Notes under the pieces: generated by a model
Databases searched by the model: none
The model's input: only the letters and a program-made list of their open reading frames with translations
Told to the model about the DNA's origin: nothing
Assembly: GCF_900163545.1 (NCBI RefSeq)
Contig: NZ_FUHW01000038.1
Location: 124,001 to 188,000, forward strand
DNA: 64,000 nucleotides
From: Arthrobacter rhombi
GTDB taxonomy: Bacteria; Actinomycetota; Actinomycetes; Actinomycetales; Micrococcaceae
Direction of reading: 5' to 3'
Made by a program: the position numbers and the translations under genes
In this document: positions 17,669 through 25,606 of the stretch, piece after piece
How the letters are laid out: each line of letters opens with the position of its first letter
How positions within the stretch are numbered: the first letter of the stretch is position 1

Positions 17669-18574
17669 TCAGGGTTTGGTTGGCTTCGCCGCAGCGCCAC
17701 CGGCCTCAACGTTCTCCAGCCCTGCCGGACCGCCGACCAGGGCCGTGGCTCCGGGCTTGGTCTTCGATTCGCCGCGGCTGGAGAGCCTGCGGGAAACGAT
17801 CGTGGCGATCTTGGAAAGCGTGAAGTTGATGACGATGAAGACGGCAGCAACCACGATCAGGGCCTGGAGGACGTTGCCGTTGGGCGAGGAATAGGTCCTG
17901 CCGTAGAAGAGCAGCTCGTTGAAGCTGATGATGTAGCCCAGGGCGGAGTCCTTCAAGATGACCACGAACTGGCCGATCAGCGCCGGGAGCATGGCCACCA
18001 ACGCCTGGGGGATCTCCACGATGCGCAGGCACTGTCCTGCCGTGAGGCCAATCGCGGTGCCGGCTTCACGCTGCCCCTTGGGCAGGTTGTGGACGCCGGA
18101 GCGGATCAGCTCGGCGACCACCGAACCGTTGTAGAACACCAGTGCCGCGACCACGGCCCACAGGGCGCTGTCATTCATCTGCAGGGTACGTGAGAAGAAG
18201 ATGTTGAAGAACAGGATCATCAGCAGCACGGGAACCGCGCGGAAGAACTCCACGATAATGGAGCAGAACACATTGATCAGCGGGTTCTTCGAGATCCGTC
18301 CGATGCCAAAGAGTAGGCCGAAGACCACCGAACCGACGATCGCGAGGGCCGCTGCTTTCAGCGTGTTGGCCAGACCGGGAAGCAGATAGTCCATCCAGGT
18401 ATTGGCTTCGAGGAAATCATCCCATTTATCGGGGGCCATCTGCCCCTTGGACGCCAGACCTGAAATCATCCACCACAGAAGCGCCAGGATGGCGAGGGCA
18501 CCGATGATGTTGATGATGAGAATGTTGCGCCGAGACTTGGGGCCCGGCGCGTCGAACAGTACGGATGCGCTCAT
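17669..18574 (-). CDS. gluD: Glutamate-type amino acid ABC transporter permease
   Basis: 301-residue inner-membrane permease of the HisM/GluD family. Seen: a TM near the N-terminus (ILIINIIGALAILALLWWMI), the family motif AFFRAVP variant EFFRAVPVLLMILFFNIFF, and the EAA loop GQREAGTAIGLTAGQCLRIVEIPQAL. A hydrophilic Lys/Pro/Ala-rich C-terminal tail of about 35 residues follows. The ATG overlaps the gluC stop (4 bp). It is the last gene of the unit gluA-gluB-gluC-gluD, the order known from Corynebacterium glutamate uptake. Glutamate as the substrate is inferred from that order. Confidence 0.88.
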   Translation of the reverse strand: MSASVLFDAPGPKSRRNILIINIIGALAILALLWWMISGLASKGQMAPDKWDDFLEANTWMDYLLPGLANTLKAAALAIVGSVVFGLLFGIGRISKNPLINVFCSIIVEFFRAVPVLLMILFFNIFFSRTLQMNDSALWAVVAALVFYNGSVVAELIRSGVHNLPKGQREAGTAIGLTAGQCLRIVEIPQALVAMLPALIGQFVVILKDSALGYIISFNELLFYGRTYSSPNGNVLQALIVVAAVFIVINFTLSKIATIVSRRLSSRGESKTKPGATALVGGPAGLENVEAGGAAAKPTKP

Positions 18575-19248
18575 TGGGACACCGCCAGTTTCTTGGAGAG
18601 CCAGGTGGTTAGCAGGCCGACAGGGATCACGATGATCACGAAGCCGGCTGCGAAGGTCAGGAAGACCGGGATGACGATGTCGGCCCGGACGTCGAGGATG
18701 GCGTTCATGGTCGCGGAGGCCTCAATGGACACCGAACCGACGGCGGCGACGGTGGAGTTCTTGATCAGGGCAATCAACACGTTGCCCAAGGGGACAATTG
18801 CCCCGCGGAAGGCCTGCGGCAGGATGACCATACGGGCCGCGGGCATGAAGCCCAACCCGATGGCTCTGGCCGCCTCGGCCTGCCCCTGCGGGACGGTGTT
18901 CACGCCCGAGCGGATCGCCTCGCAGACGAAGGCTGCGTGGTAGATCGCCAGGCTCATGATCGCCAGGCGGAAGAAGTTCTCCTGGAACCCTCCACCGAGG
19001 TCAAGGCCCAGCTGCCCGTTCAGCGCCAAAACCCCGAACAGGATGATGATCGTCAGCGGGGTATTACGGATGACGTTGACATAGGAGGTGCCGATTGCCG
19101 CGAAGCTGGCCACGGGGGAGATCCGCATCATGGCCAGAAGGGTGCCCAGGATCAGGGAACCGATCGCTGCGAAGAAGGTCAACTCAATGTTGACCCACAG
19201 CGCGCCGGGGATGTTGTACTCCGTGAAAATTGAAAGGTAATTATCCAC
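18571..19248 (-). CDS. gluC: Glutamate-type amino acid ABC transporter permease
   Basis: 225-residue permease partner of GluD. Short N-terminus straight into a TM (WVNIELTFFAAIGSLILGTLLAMM), motif YVNVIRNTPLTIIILFGVLAL, EAA loop GQAEAARAIGLGFMPAARMVILPQAF. GTG start with GAGG about 8 bases upstream. A gap of 127 bases with a strong hairpin separates it from gluB. Confidence 0.9.
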   Translation of the reverse strand: MDNYLSIFTEYNIPGALWVNIELTFFAAIGSLILGTLLAMMRISPVASFAAIGTSYVNVIRNTPLTIIILFGVLALNGQLGLDLGGGFQENFFRLAIMSLAIYHAAFVCEAIRSGVNTVPQGQAEAARAIGLGFMPAARMVILPQAFRGAIVPLGNVLIALIKNSTVAAVGSVSIEASATMNAILDVRADIVIPVFLTFAAGFVIIVIPVGLLTTWLSKKLAVSQ

Positions 19249-19298
19249 TGTCTGCCTCTATCTGGGTTGCCGCGGAGGTGCGGCACCGTGGGGCGGGC

Positions 19299-19329
19299 TA
19301 CCGGGTGGGGCCGTGGGCCCCACCCGGTA
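19299..19329 (-). terminator. Intercistronic hairpin between gluB and gluC
   Basis: Perfect 14-bp GC stem (19299-19312 with 19316-19329) closed by a 3-base loop; no T run on the transcribed strand. It probably lets gluB mRNA accumulate over the permease part, by partial termination or 3' end protection. Confidence 0.75.
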
Positions 19330-19375
19330 TGGGGGGATGTTCCGGTAGGAACCGGAAGGGTGTCCCCGGGAGCTG

Positions 19376-20203
19376 CTAGGAGCAGTGATCCGGCGTCGGC
19401 GGGTTCAGCTTGGCGTTGGGCTCGTAGCCGGTGCCCTCCGTGTTCGCATCCAGTGCCTTCTTCCAGTCACCGGAATCGATCATCTTGGAGATCGCCTTGT
19501 TGATGTCCTCGCACTTATCCGAACCCTTGGGGATGCCGACACCGTACTTCTCTTCGGTGAAGGGCTTACCCACGATTTCGAACTTGCCCTGGTACGCCGG
19601 CTGGGCGGCCAGGCCGGCGAGGATGATGTCATCGGTGGTCACCGCGTCGATCGTGCCGCCTTCCATCTGGGTCACGCATTCCGCGTAACCCGGAAGTTCC
19701 TGAAGGTTGACCTTCTTGGCGTACTTGTCTTTCACCTTCCGTGCCGAGGTGGATCCGGTGACAGAGCACAGGTTCTTGCCGTTGAGGTCTTCGGGGGAGG
19801 TGATCCCGCTGTCCTTCTTCACCAGCAGGTCCTGGCCGGCGATGAAGTACGGTCCCGCGAAGTCGACGACCTTCTCCCGCTCATCGGTGATGGAATAGGT
19901 GGCGACAATCATGTCGACCTGGTTGTTCTGCAGCATGGTTTCGCGGTTCGCCGAGGGTGCCGAGACGAACTCGATGTTCTTCTCGTCGTAGCCCAGCTCG
20001 TTGGCGACATACTTGGCGACATCGACGTCGAAGCCCTTGTAATCGTTGCCGTCCTTGAAGCCCAGACCCGGCTGGTCGAACTTGATGCCGATCTTGACCT
20101 TGTCGCCGTCTCCGCCGTCGTCTCCCGAGCCGCCGCCGCATGCGGTCAGGGTCAGGGCCGCTGCGGCGGCCATGGCGGCCATCGCGTAGTGGGTCTTGCG
20201 CAT
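19376..20203 (-). CDS. gluB: Glutamate-type ABC transporter substrate-binding lipoprotein
   Basis: 275 residues. Lipoprotein signal MRKTHYAMAAMAAAAALTL with lipobox LTAC; Cys22 would be lipidated, anchoring it outside the membrane. The mature part is an SBP_bac_3 domain: VKIGIKFDQPGLGFKDGNDYKG, GFDVDVAKYVANELG, and DMIVATYSITDEREKVVDFAGPY, the classic polar amino acid binder signature. AAGGAGAAG precedes the ATG. It lies between the ATPase gene and the permease genes. Confidence 0.93.
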   Translation of the reverse strand: MRKTHYAMAAMAAAAALTLTACGGGSGDDGGDGDKVKIGIKFDQPGLGFKDGNDYKGFDVDVAKYVANELGYDEKNIEFVSAPSANRETMLQNNQVDMIVATYSITDEREKVVDFAGPYFIAGQDLLVKKDSGITSPEDLNGKNLCSVTGSTSARKVKDKYAKKVNLQELPGYAECVTQMEGGTIDAVTTDDIILAGLAAQPAYQGKFEIVGKPFTEEKYGVGIPKGSDKCEDINKAISKMIDSGDWKKALDANTEGTGYEPNAKLNPPTPDHCS

Positions 20204-20275
20204 GTGCTTCTCCTTGTGTTGTGACCGGGGCAGTGATGTCCGATCGCGAGTGATCCGGTCCCCCTCGGGGCCGGG

Positions 20276-21055
20276 CTAGTTGTTGGTAATGAGCTTTCCG
20301 AGGAAATCCTTCGCCCGGTCGCTTTGCGGGTTGGTAAAGAATTCCGTGGGGGTGGCTTGTTCCACGATCTGTCCATCGGCCATGAAGACCACCCGATCGG
20401 CCGCCTTGCGGGCGAAGCCCATCTCGTGGGTCACCACGATCATGGTCATGCCCTCTTTAGCAAGGCCGACCATCGTGTCGAGCACCTCCTGGATCATTTC
20501 CGGGTCCAGCGCCGACGTCGGCTCATCAAAGAGCATGACCTTCGGACGCATGGCCAATGCCCGGGCAATCGCCACACGCTGCTGCTGTCCGCCCGAGAGC
20601 TGTGCCGGTAGCTTGTCCTTCTGGTTGGCCACCCCCACGCGTTCGAGAAGTTCCATGGCCCGGGTGACGGCTTCGGATTTCTTCATGCCCCTGACCTTGA
20701 TCGGGCCCAGGGTGACGTTTTCTAGAATGGATTTATGGGCGAAGAGGTTGAAGGACTGAAAGACCATGCCGACGTCGGCGCGGAGCTGGGCCAGGGTCCT
20801 TCCCTCTTCGGGAAGCTTCTTGCCGTCGATGAAGATGGCGCCGTCGTCAATGGTCTCGAGTCGGTTGATGGTTCGGCAGAGCGTTGACTTGCCGGAACCG
20901 GAGGGGCCCAGGACGACCACGACCTCGCCGCGCGCGACTTCGAGATCGATGTCCTGCAGGACATGGAGGGCGCCATAGTGCTTATTGACCTGGTCGAGCC
21001 TGACGACCGGGGAGCTGGAGGCGGCCTCGGTGCCAGTGCGGGATGAATTGCTCAT
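20276..21055 (-). CDS. gluA: Glutamate-type amino acid ABC transporter ATPase
   Basis: 259-residue ATP-binding subunit. Walker A GPSGSGKS at 50-57, signature LSGGQQQR, Walker B VMLFDEPTSALD, then the switch His in VVTHEMGFARKAADRVVFM. These are the hallmarks of the polar amino acid (GlnQ/GluA) ATPase group. The ATG at 21055 is preferred over one 48 bases upstream, because TACTGT (minus strand, 21067-21062) lies exactly 6 bases before it, predicting a leaderless first gene for the operon. Divergent from the LOG-family gene. Confidence 0.93.
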   Translation of the reverse strand: MSNSSRTGTEAASSSPVVRLDQVNKHYGALHVLQDIDLEVARGEVVVVLGPSGSGKSTLCRTINRLETIDDGAIFIDGKKLPEEGRTLAQLRADVGMVFQSFNLFAHKSILENVTLGPIKVRGMKKSEAVTRAMELLERVGVANQKDKLPAQLSGGQQQRVAIARALAMRPKVMLFDEPTSALDPEMIQEVLDTMVGLAKEGMTMIVVTHEMGFARKAADRVVFMADGQIVEQATPTEFFTNPQSDRAKDFLGKLITNN

Positions 21056-21061
21056 GCCATG

Positions 21062-21067
21062 ACAGTA
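21062..21067 (-). promoter_or_regulatory. -10 of the gluABCD operon (leaderless)
   Basis: TACTGT on the minus strand, 6 bases before the gluA ATG; no Shine-Dalgarno between. Confidence 0.5.
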
Positions 21068-21165
21068 GCCGATGTAACGCAGCACACCATGGGTAGTCGC
21101 CACCTTGGTGACCGAATCTTTACAAAACTCACCGGCACTCGCCTGCCATCACGTATCGACGACGA

Positions 21166-21171
21166 TAGGCT
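21166..21171 (+). promoter_or_regulatory. -10 of the LOG-family gene (leaderless)
   Basis: TAGGCT, then six bases (GGACCC), then ATG at 21178. Confidence 0.55.
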
Positions 21172-21177
21172 GGACCC

Positions 21178-21963
21178 ATGCCAGACTCTTCAAACCCACG
21201 TCAGACGATCAATGCACTGCGGGAAATCGCTCGTCGAAAAGGGGCAGTGGTCTTGCGGCGAGACCAGGCCAACGTCGACCAATCCGACCGGATGCTGCTT
21301 GAATCCAAGCCGTCGGGGGAGGACTTCACCCATACCGATCCCTGGCGCGTTTTGCGCATCCAGAGTGAGTTCGTCGAAGGTTTCGGCACCTTGGCCCAAC
21401 TCGGCCCGGCGATCAGTGTCTTCGGCTCGGCGCGCACACCGCGGGACTCGGAGCGATACCAGCAAGGTGTGGACGCGGGACGCCTGCTGGGAGAGGCGGG
21501 TTACGCCGTGATCACCGGGGGAGGCCCCGGGGCCATGGAGGCCGCCAATAAGGGGGCCTGTGAAGCCGGGGCTGTGTCCGTCGGCCTCGGGATCGAATTG
21601 CCGTTCGAGACCGGGATGAATGAATGGGTCGATCTGGGGGTGAACTTCAGGTACTTCTTCGTTCGCAAGACCATGTTCGTCAAATACTCGCAGGGGTTCG
21701 TCGTGCTTCCCGGTGGATTCGGGACCCTGGACGAACTCTTCGAAGCACTGACCCTGGTCCAGACACAAAAGGTGACCAGCTTCCCGATCGTGCTGGTCGG
21801 CACCGCCTACTGGGGCCCGCTGGTCGACTGGCTGCGCGACACCGTCGCCGAGGAAGGGGCCATCGGGGCCTCCGACCTGGACCTCATCCACCTGACAGAC
21901 GACGTGGAAGACGCGGTTCGACGGGTCGTTGGCGGCGGACACCCGCCGGTAGGCAAGGCCTAG
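21178..21963 (+). CDS. LOG family (TIGR00730) Rossmann-fold protein, probable nucleotide phosphoribohydrolase
   Basis: 261 residues. The family motifs are present: PGGFGTLDELFE (GGxGTxxE) and the Arg of FGSARTPRDSERY, which in characterised LOG proteins cleave a 5'-monophosphate nucleoside (cytokinin activation), with ITGGGPGAMEAANKGA for phosphate binding. The bacterial role is unclear; a Mycobacterium homologue (Rv1205) is near dapE in the same order. The true start is ATG at 21178 after TAGGCT. Start of a short chain with the DivIVA-like gene, 2 bases apart. Confidence 0.88.
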   Translation: MPDSSNPRQTINALREIARRKGAVVLRRDQANVDQSDRMLLESKPSGEDFTHTDPWRVLRIQSEFVEGFGTLAQLGPAISVFGSARTPRDSERYQQGVDAGRLLGEAGYAVITGGGPGAMEAANKGACEAGAVSVGLGIELPFETGMNEWVDLGVNFRYFFVRKTMFVKYSQGFVVLPGGFGTLDELFEALTLVQTQKVTSFPIVLVGTAYWGPLVDWLRDTVAEEGAIGASDLDLIHLTDDVEDAVRRVVGGGHPPVGKA

Positions 21964-21965
21964 AG

Positions 21966-22310
21966 ATGCAATATCTTCTGGTGTTCGTCGGTGTCCTCCT
22001 CATCGGAGCGACGATCTTCTTCACGGTGGGCACCCGGCGTGGATTGGCGGGGTCGGAACCGGCACGGACCGACGGGATCCTGGGGCTGACCGAACCGGTC
22101 CCATCCCTTCCACCGGTCCTGCTTCCCGATCGCCCCGGGCCGCAGGATATCGCCCGCATGCGGTTGGGGGTGGGGCTGCGCGGTTACCGGTGCGACCAGG
22201 TCGACGAGGTGATCGGAGTGCTCTCCGAGGAAATCGGTCGACTCCAGGAAGAACTCGATGCGACACGGCAGGGACCTGTGATTAGCGCCACGGGACAATC
22301 TCCTGAATAA
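21966..22310 (+). CDS. Small membrane protein with DivIVA-type motif
   Basis: 114 residues. One N-terminal TM (YLLVFVGVLLIGATIFFTVG), a Pro-rich linker, then RMRLGVGLRGYRCDQVDEVIGVLSEEIGRLQ, which matches the DivIVA repeat (RxGYxxxQVDxFL) found in actinobacterial DivIVA domain-containing proteins. It may be membrane-anchored and self-associate through the coiled C-terminus. ATG is 2 bases after the upstream TAG, so translation is coupled. Confidence 0.82.
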   Translation: MQYLLVFVGVLLIGATIFFTVGTRRGLAGSEPARTDGILGLTEPVPSLPPVLLPDRPGPQDIARMRLGVGLRGYRCDQVDEVIGVLSEEIGRLQEELDATRQGPVISATGQSPE

Positions 22311-22311
22311 T

Positions 22312-22416
22312 ATGAAATGCAGGTTGAACAAGAACGGGGTGGTGTTTGCCGTCCTCGTCAGAGACGATCCGCGGGCCCGGTGGGACCGTGACATGCAGGA
22401 AGGAAGTCAGCATTAA
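22312..22416 (+). CDS. Possible 34-aa small ORF before the DUF3117 gene
   Basis: ATG at 22312 is one base after the TAA of the DivIVA-like gene. The ORF ends in TAA whose last base is the A of the DUF3117 ATG (TAATG). The predicted peptide starts MKCRLNKNGVVFAVLVRDD and is basic. The tight junctions at both ends argue for translation; lack of a Shine-Dalgarno and the short length argue for chance. Confidence 0.3.
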   Translation: MKCRLNKNGVVFAVLVRDDPRARWDRDMQEGSQH

Positions 22417-22583
22417 TGGCTGCGATGAAACCGCGTACCGGGGATGGCCCCATGGAGGTTACCAAGGAGGGTCGTAGCCTCATCATGCGGGTTCCGATTG
22501 ACGGCGGAGGACGCCTGGTAGTGGAACTCAATGCCGAGGAGGCTGCCGAACTGAAGGCCTGTCTCGTCGGTGTCACTGAGTAG
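22416..22583 (+). CDS. DUF3117 family protein
   Basis: 55 residues, MAAMKPRTGDGPMEVTKEGR at the start and LNAEEAAELKACLVGV near the end. This is the near-invariant actinobacterial DUF3117 protein (Rv1211 type). Function unknown; small, soluble, one beta-rich domain. AGGAAGGAAG lies about 10 bases before the ATG. A strong terminator follows. Confidence 0.93.
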   Translation: MAAMKPRTGDGPMEVTKEGRSLIMRVPIDGGGRLVVELNAEEAAELKACLVGVTE

Positions 22584-22606
22584 TTCCCGCACGATACTTC
22601 CACCAG

Positions 22607-22644
22607 AAAGGCAGGAACGGCATGCGCCGTGTTCCTGCCTTTTT
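22607..22644 (+). terminator. Terminator after DUF3117 gene
   Basis: 12-bp stem (22607-22618 with 22631-22642) extended by GGC/GCC with a small bulge, then T-rich. It also faces the convergent methyltransferase gene. Confidence 0.88.
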
Positions 22645-22701
22645 GCCGCCCTAGGACCTTTTTGTCGCCCCGGGGCCCCTGCCCGGTTCCATGGTTCCCG
22701 T

Positions 22702-23337
22702 TTAGCTGGTGCGCACGGCCAAAAGCAGTCCGCTACCGGTGGGGACGGTGCTGACCACCAGATGCTCGTTATCGCGGAGCATCCGCCCAACGTTCCGCGC
22801 TGCGACGGTGCTGCGGTCGCGCACGGCCGGCTGCGGGACACGGTCACCGTCGAGCGCGTCGTTGATGATCAGCATCCCGCCCGTACGCAATAGGCGGACC
22901 CCATGCTCGGCGTACTCCACAAGATTCTGCTTATCGGCATCGATGAACACCATATCGTAGGCGCCATCGGTCAGCCGGGGGAGTACATCGCGGGCCCGCC
23001 CTCCGATGGTGCGGGTCCGGTTGGCCGGGATACCTGCATCCAAATAAGCTTGGCGTGCCGCATTGAGATGGTCGACGTCGATGTCGATCGTGGTGAACAC
23101 CGCCTGCGGGGAGAGCCCACGCAGCAGGCTGAGGCCCGAAACGCCGGCACCGGCTCCAACCTCGACGACCGTGCGGGCCTTCGAGTTGGCAGCCAGGACC
23201 TGCAACAAAGAGGCGATGCCGGGACCCACGGGATCCACCCCCAGTTCGTAGGCGCGTTCCCGGGCACGGGTGATCACGTCGTCCTCGACGGGCAGTGCTT
23301 CGGTATAGGACCAGCTACTGTGCTTGTCGGAGCTCAT
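22702..23337 (-). CDS. SAM-dependent O-methyltransferase (Rv1220c type)
   Basis: 211 residues, class I methyltransferase of the O-MT family 3. SAM-binding motif I VVEVGAGAGVSGL, acidic end of strand 2 TIDIDVDHLNAARQAY, metal/catalytic DMVFIDADKQN and INDALDGDRV. These acidic residues fit a divalent-cation-dependent O-methyltransferase. Substrate unknown. It is divergent from sigE, as Rv1220c is from sigE in Mycobacterium, so shared stress control is possible. Start ATG; only a distant GAGG upstream. Confidence 0.88.
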   Translation of the reverse strand: MSSDKHSSWSYTEALPVEDDVITRARERAYELGVDPVGPGIASLLQVLAANSKARTVVEVGAGAGVSGLSLLRGLSPQAVFTTIDIDVDHLNAARQAYLDAGIPANRTRTIGGRARDVLPRLTDGAYDMVFIDADKQNLVEYAEHGVRLLRTGGMLIINDALDGDRVPQPAVRDRSTVAARNVGRMLRDNEHLVVSTVPTGSGLLLAVRTS

Positions 23338-23431
23338 GGGGTGCGATGTTCCTCGGTTCGTGGTTGCGCGGCGGGGACCGGACGGCCCCGGACCATCTTA
23401 GCGCCGCCACCGGATCCATGTTGTGGTGGCA

Positions 23432-23437
23432 TATGCT
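23432..23437 (+). promoter_or_regulatory. Probable -10 of sigE
   Basis: TATGCT at 23432-23437. The transcript would start near 23444, giving a leader of about 42 bases with GGAAG before the GTG start, or a leaderless message if the in-frame TTG at 23444 were used. Confidence 0.45.
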
Positions 23438-23485
23438 CAGAGCTTGTTCAGCCTGCTCACAGGATCATCGGGAAGAATTGACACC

Positions 23486-24106
23486 GTGATTGTCAAACGA
23501 AGCATAGAAGACGGAGCCTTAGCCTCGCGTGCCGAGCAGGAGTTGGAAGTGCCGTCGTGGGACGAAATAGTCCAGAACCACTCCGCTAAGGTCTTCCGGC
23601 TGGCTTACCGCCTGACGGGCAACCGGTTCGATGCCGAGGATCTCACCCAAGAGACGTTCGTGCGTGTCTTCCGCTCGCTGCACAACTTCACCCCCGGGAC
23701 GATCGACGGATGGCTTCACCGGATCACCACCAACCTCTTCCTCGATCAGGCCCGTCGCCGGAACCGCATCCGTTTCGACGCCCTCGCCGAAGACGCCGAA
23801 ACCCGGCTTCCGGGTCGGGACCCCGGCCCGGAGCGGACCTTCGAGTTCAACAACCTGGATGTCGACATTCACCTGGCCCTCGATGAGCTGGCCCCCGAAT
23901 TCCGTGCCGCCGTCGTGCTGTGCGATCTGGAGGGGCTCTCCTATGAAGAGGTAGCCGAAACCTTGGGCATCAAACTGGGCACTGTCCGTTCACGAATCCA
24001 CCGTGGCCGGTCGCAACTGCGCGTCAAGCTGGCTCACCGTGCCCCCACACCTGCCGCAACCCAGAACCGACCCAAGGTGGGGCCCGCGGTATCCGAGGCC
24101 AGCTGA
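23486..24106 (+). CDS. sigE: ECF sigma factor SigE
   Basis: RNA polymerase sigma factor for envelope/redox stress, 206 residues from the GTG at 23486. Region 2: [34 protein letters not shown], and the -10 melting Trp/His part [18 protein letters not shown]. Region 4.2 helix-turn-helix: [28 protein letters not shown] is 10 bases before the GTG; an alternative TTG at 23444 adds 14 residues. The anti-sigma gene begins 2 bases after the stop. With the O-methyltransferase upstream and tatB downstream this matches the mycobacterial sigE locus. Confidence 0.93.
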   Translation: MIVKRSIEDGALASRAEQELEVPSWDEIVQNHSAKVFRLAYRLTGNRFDAEDLTQETFVRVFRSLHNFTPGTIDGWLHRITTNLFLDQARRRNRIRFDALAEDAETRLPGRDPGPERTFEFNNLDVDIHLALDELAPEFRAAVVLCDLEGLSYEEVAETLGIKLGTVRSRIHRGRSQLRVKLAHRAPTPAATQNRPKVGPAVSEAS

Positions 24107-24108
24107 CG

Positions 24109-25056
24109 ATGCACCGACACGCCAAACGCATCGACGGATATCTCGACGGGGAGCTCAACGAACGCCAGCGGGCGGCGTTGGAGCAACACGTTGGGCTCTG
24201 TGCCGACTGCCGGCTGCAGCTGGAGGATCGCCGCCGACTCAAACGTCGGCTGCAGTCGCTCAATACAGCGGCCGAGGAAACCATGCCCGACGCAGCGCTG
24301 ATGGGGCGGTTGCGAGAGAGCCCGTGGGCAGCGGGGGGCCCGACGGGATTCGCCGAGGCCTCTCACGACGCCGACGGACACGGCTCGCGGCTGCGCGCCC
24401 TCGCCCCGGCATTGGCGGCGACTGCTGTGGCCGCCATGCTGACCGCTGTGGTGTGTGCCGCCTGGGTGCTCGGTGGGGCCGTCCAGAACGCGACCGACAG
24501 CCACGGACCGATAGCTGCCTCGTGGTCGGGGACAGAAACTGAATTGAGCCGGTCAGACCTCGGTGCGTTGCGGGCTGCGGGCTGGAATTGTCCGAATATG
24601 GCACCCGCGGGCCTGGAACTGGTGAAGGCCAGCGGCAGCCGGACCGGGATGATCGATCATGTGACGCTCGAGTTCTCCGGCACTCAGGGTGAAGTGGTCC
24701 TGACCGAGTCGCGGAACCGAAATACCGAACTGTTGAAATCATCGCTGTTCCAGCCAGCCGCCGCGCCGAAGCGGACCAGCACCCACGCCGCGGGTTCGGC
24801 AACATCCCACCTGCAGAGCATCGACGGTGAAACCGTCTCGGTGGTCACCGTTGATGGCGGGATGGAAATGGATATGCAGAATGCCACCTATGCGCTGCGA
24901 TCCTCCATGGATGGGCCAAGCATCGACGCGGTGAAGCATCGGATCGTAGCCACCGAACATGCCCGCCTGGCCCCGCATGCCGAGGGGACCGAGAGAATGC
25001 TGACCCGGTTAGGTCGCGGAATGTCGCGGCTTCTGGTCCTGGATACCGATTACTGA
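24109..25056 (+). CDS. Zinc-finger anti-sigma factor (RseA-like)
   Basis: 315 residues. The N-terminal ZAS domain has H27-x3-C31-x2-C34 (HVGLCADC) after LDGELNERQRAALEQ, the zinc site that clamps an ECF sigma factor and may sense thiol oxidation. One TM at about 97-125 (LAATAVAAMLTAVVCAAWVLGGAV) leaves about 190 residues outside, a large external domain with no motif I recognise. Gap to sigE is 2 bases. Much longer than mycobacterial RseA (about 150 residues), because of the outer domain. Confidence 0.9.
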   Translation: MHRHAKRIDGYLDGELNERQRAALEQHVGLCADCRLQLEDRRRLKRRLQSLNTAAEETMPDAALMGRLRESPWAAGGPTGFAEASHDADGHGSRLRALAPALAATAVAAMLTAVVCAAWVLGGAVQNATDSHGPIAASWSGTETELSRSDLGALRAAGWNCPNMAPAGLELVKASGSRTGMIDHVTLEFSGTQGEVVLTESRNRNTELLKSSLFQPAAAPKRTSTHAAGSATSHLQSIDGETVSVVTVDGGMEMDMQNATYALRSSMDGPSIDAVKHRIVATEHARLAPHAEGTERMLTRLGRGMSRLLVLDTDY

Positions 25057-25135
25057 TGTCGTTCGTGAACGTCAACGTTGCGCCGCAACACCAGCAGACG
25101 GGGCCGTGGAGTTCGGGACAGCGGCTTCGACCGGG

Positions 25136-25141
25136 TAATCT
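25136..25141 (+). promoter_or_regulatory. -10 of tatB (leaderless)
   Basis: TAATCT, then six bases, then GTG at 25148; TTCGGG 18 bases upstream may be the -35. Confidence 0.5.
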
Positions 25142-25147
25142 CTAGAC

Positions 25148-25543
25148 GTGTTCGGAATTAACGGTGGCGAGTTCCTCATTCTCGTGGTGTTGGCGGTCTT
25201 CGTGCTGGGCCCCGACAAACTCCCGGTTTATGCGCAACAGCTGGCGCGCCTGGTCAAGGAAGTGCGCAAGATGGCCACCGGCGCCAAAGAGCAGCTCCGG
25301 GAAGAAGTCGGTGATGAGATCGCCGATATTGACTGGCGCAAACTCGATCCCCGGCAGTACGATCCCCGCAAGATCATCAAGGATGCCTTGCTCGACGACG
25401 CAGATGACGTCGTGGCTGCCGCCCGCGAACCCCTACCCGCTGCCCGGCCCCACAAGGCTCTGGCAGCTTCCGGTCCCGAACGGACCGGCGGAGAAGACCT
25501 CCCAACCAACGAACCGGCCCCCTTCGACCTCGAGGCGACCTGA
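25148..25543 (+). CDS. tatB: Sec-independent protein translocase subunit TatB
   Basis: 131 residues. N-terminal membrane helix FGINGGEFLILVVLAVFVLGPDKLP with the conserved Glu and the GP hinge, followed by an amphipathic helix YAQQLARLVKEVRKMATGAKEQLREEVG and a Pro-rich tail. With TatC (not in this window) it forms the receptor for twin-arginine signal peptides. The GTG start lies 6 bases after TAATCT. Lies downstream of sigE/anti-sigma without the htrA protease gene found between them in Mycobacterium. Confidence 0.93.
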   Translation: MFGINGGEFLILVVLAVFVLGPDKLPVYAQQLARLVKEVRKMATGAKEQLREEVGDEIADIDWRKLDPRQYDPRKIIKDALLDDADDVVAAAREPLPAARPHKALAASGPERTGGEDLPTNEPAPFDLEAT

Positions 25544-25606
25544 GCTCACGGCAGCTGCCGCCGCGACGGCCGGGGGCATAGCAGCCGCCCGCATCCGTTG
25601 TGCCAC

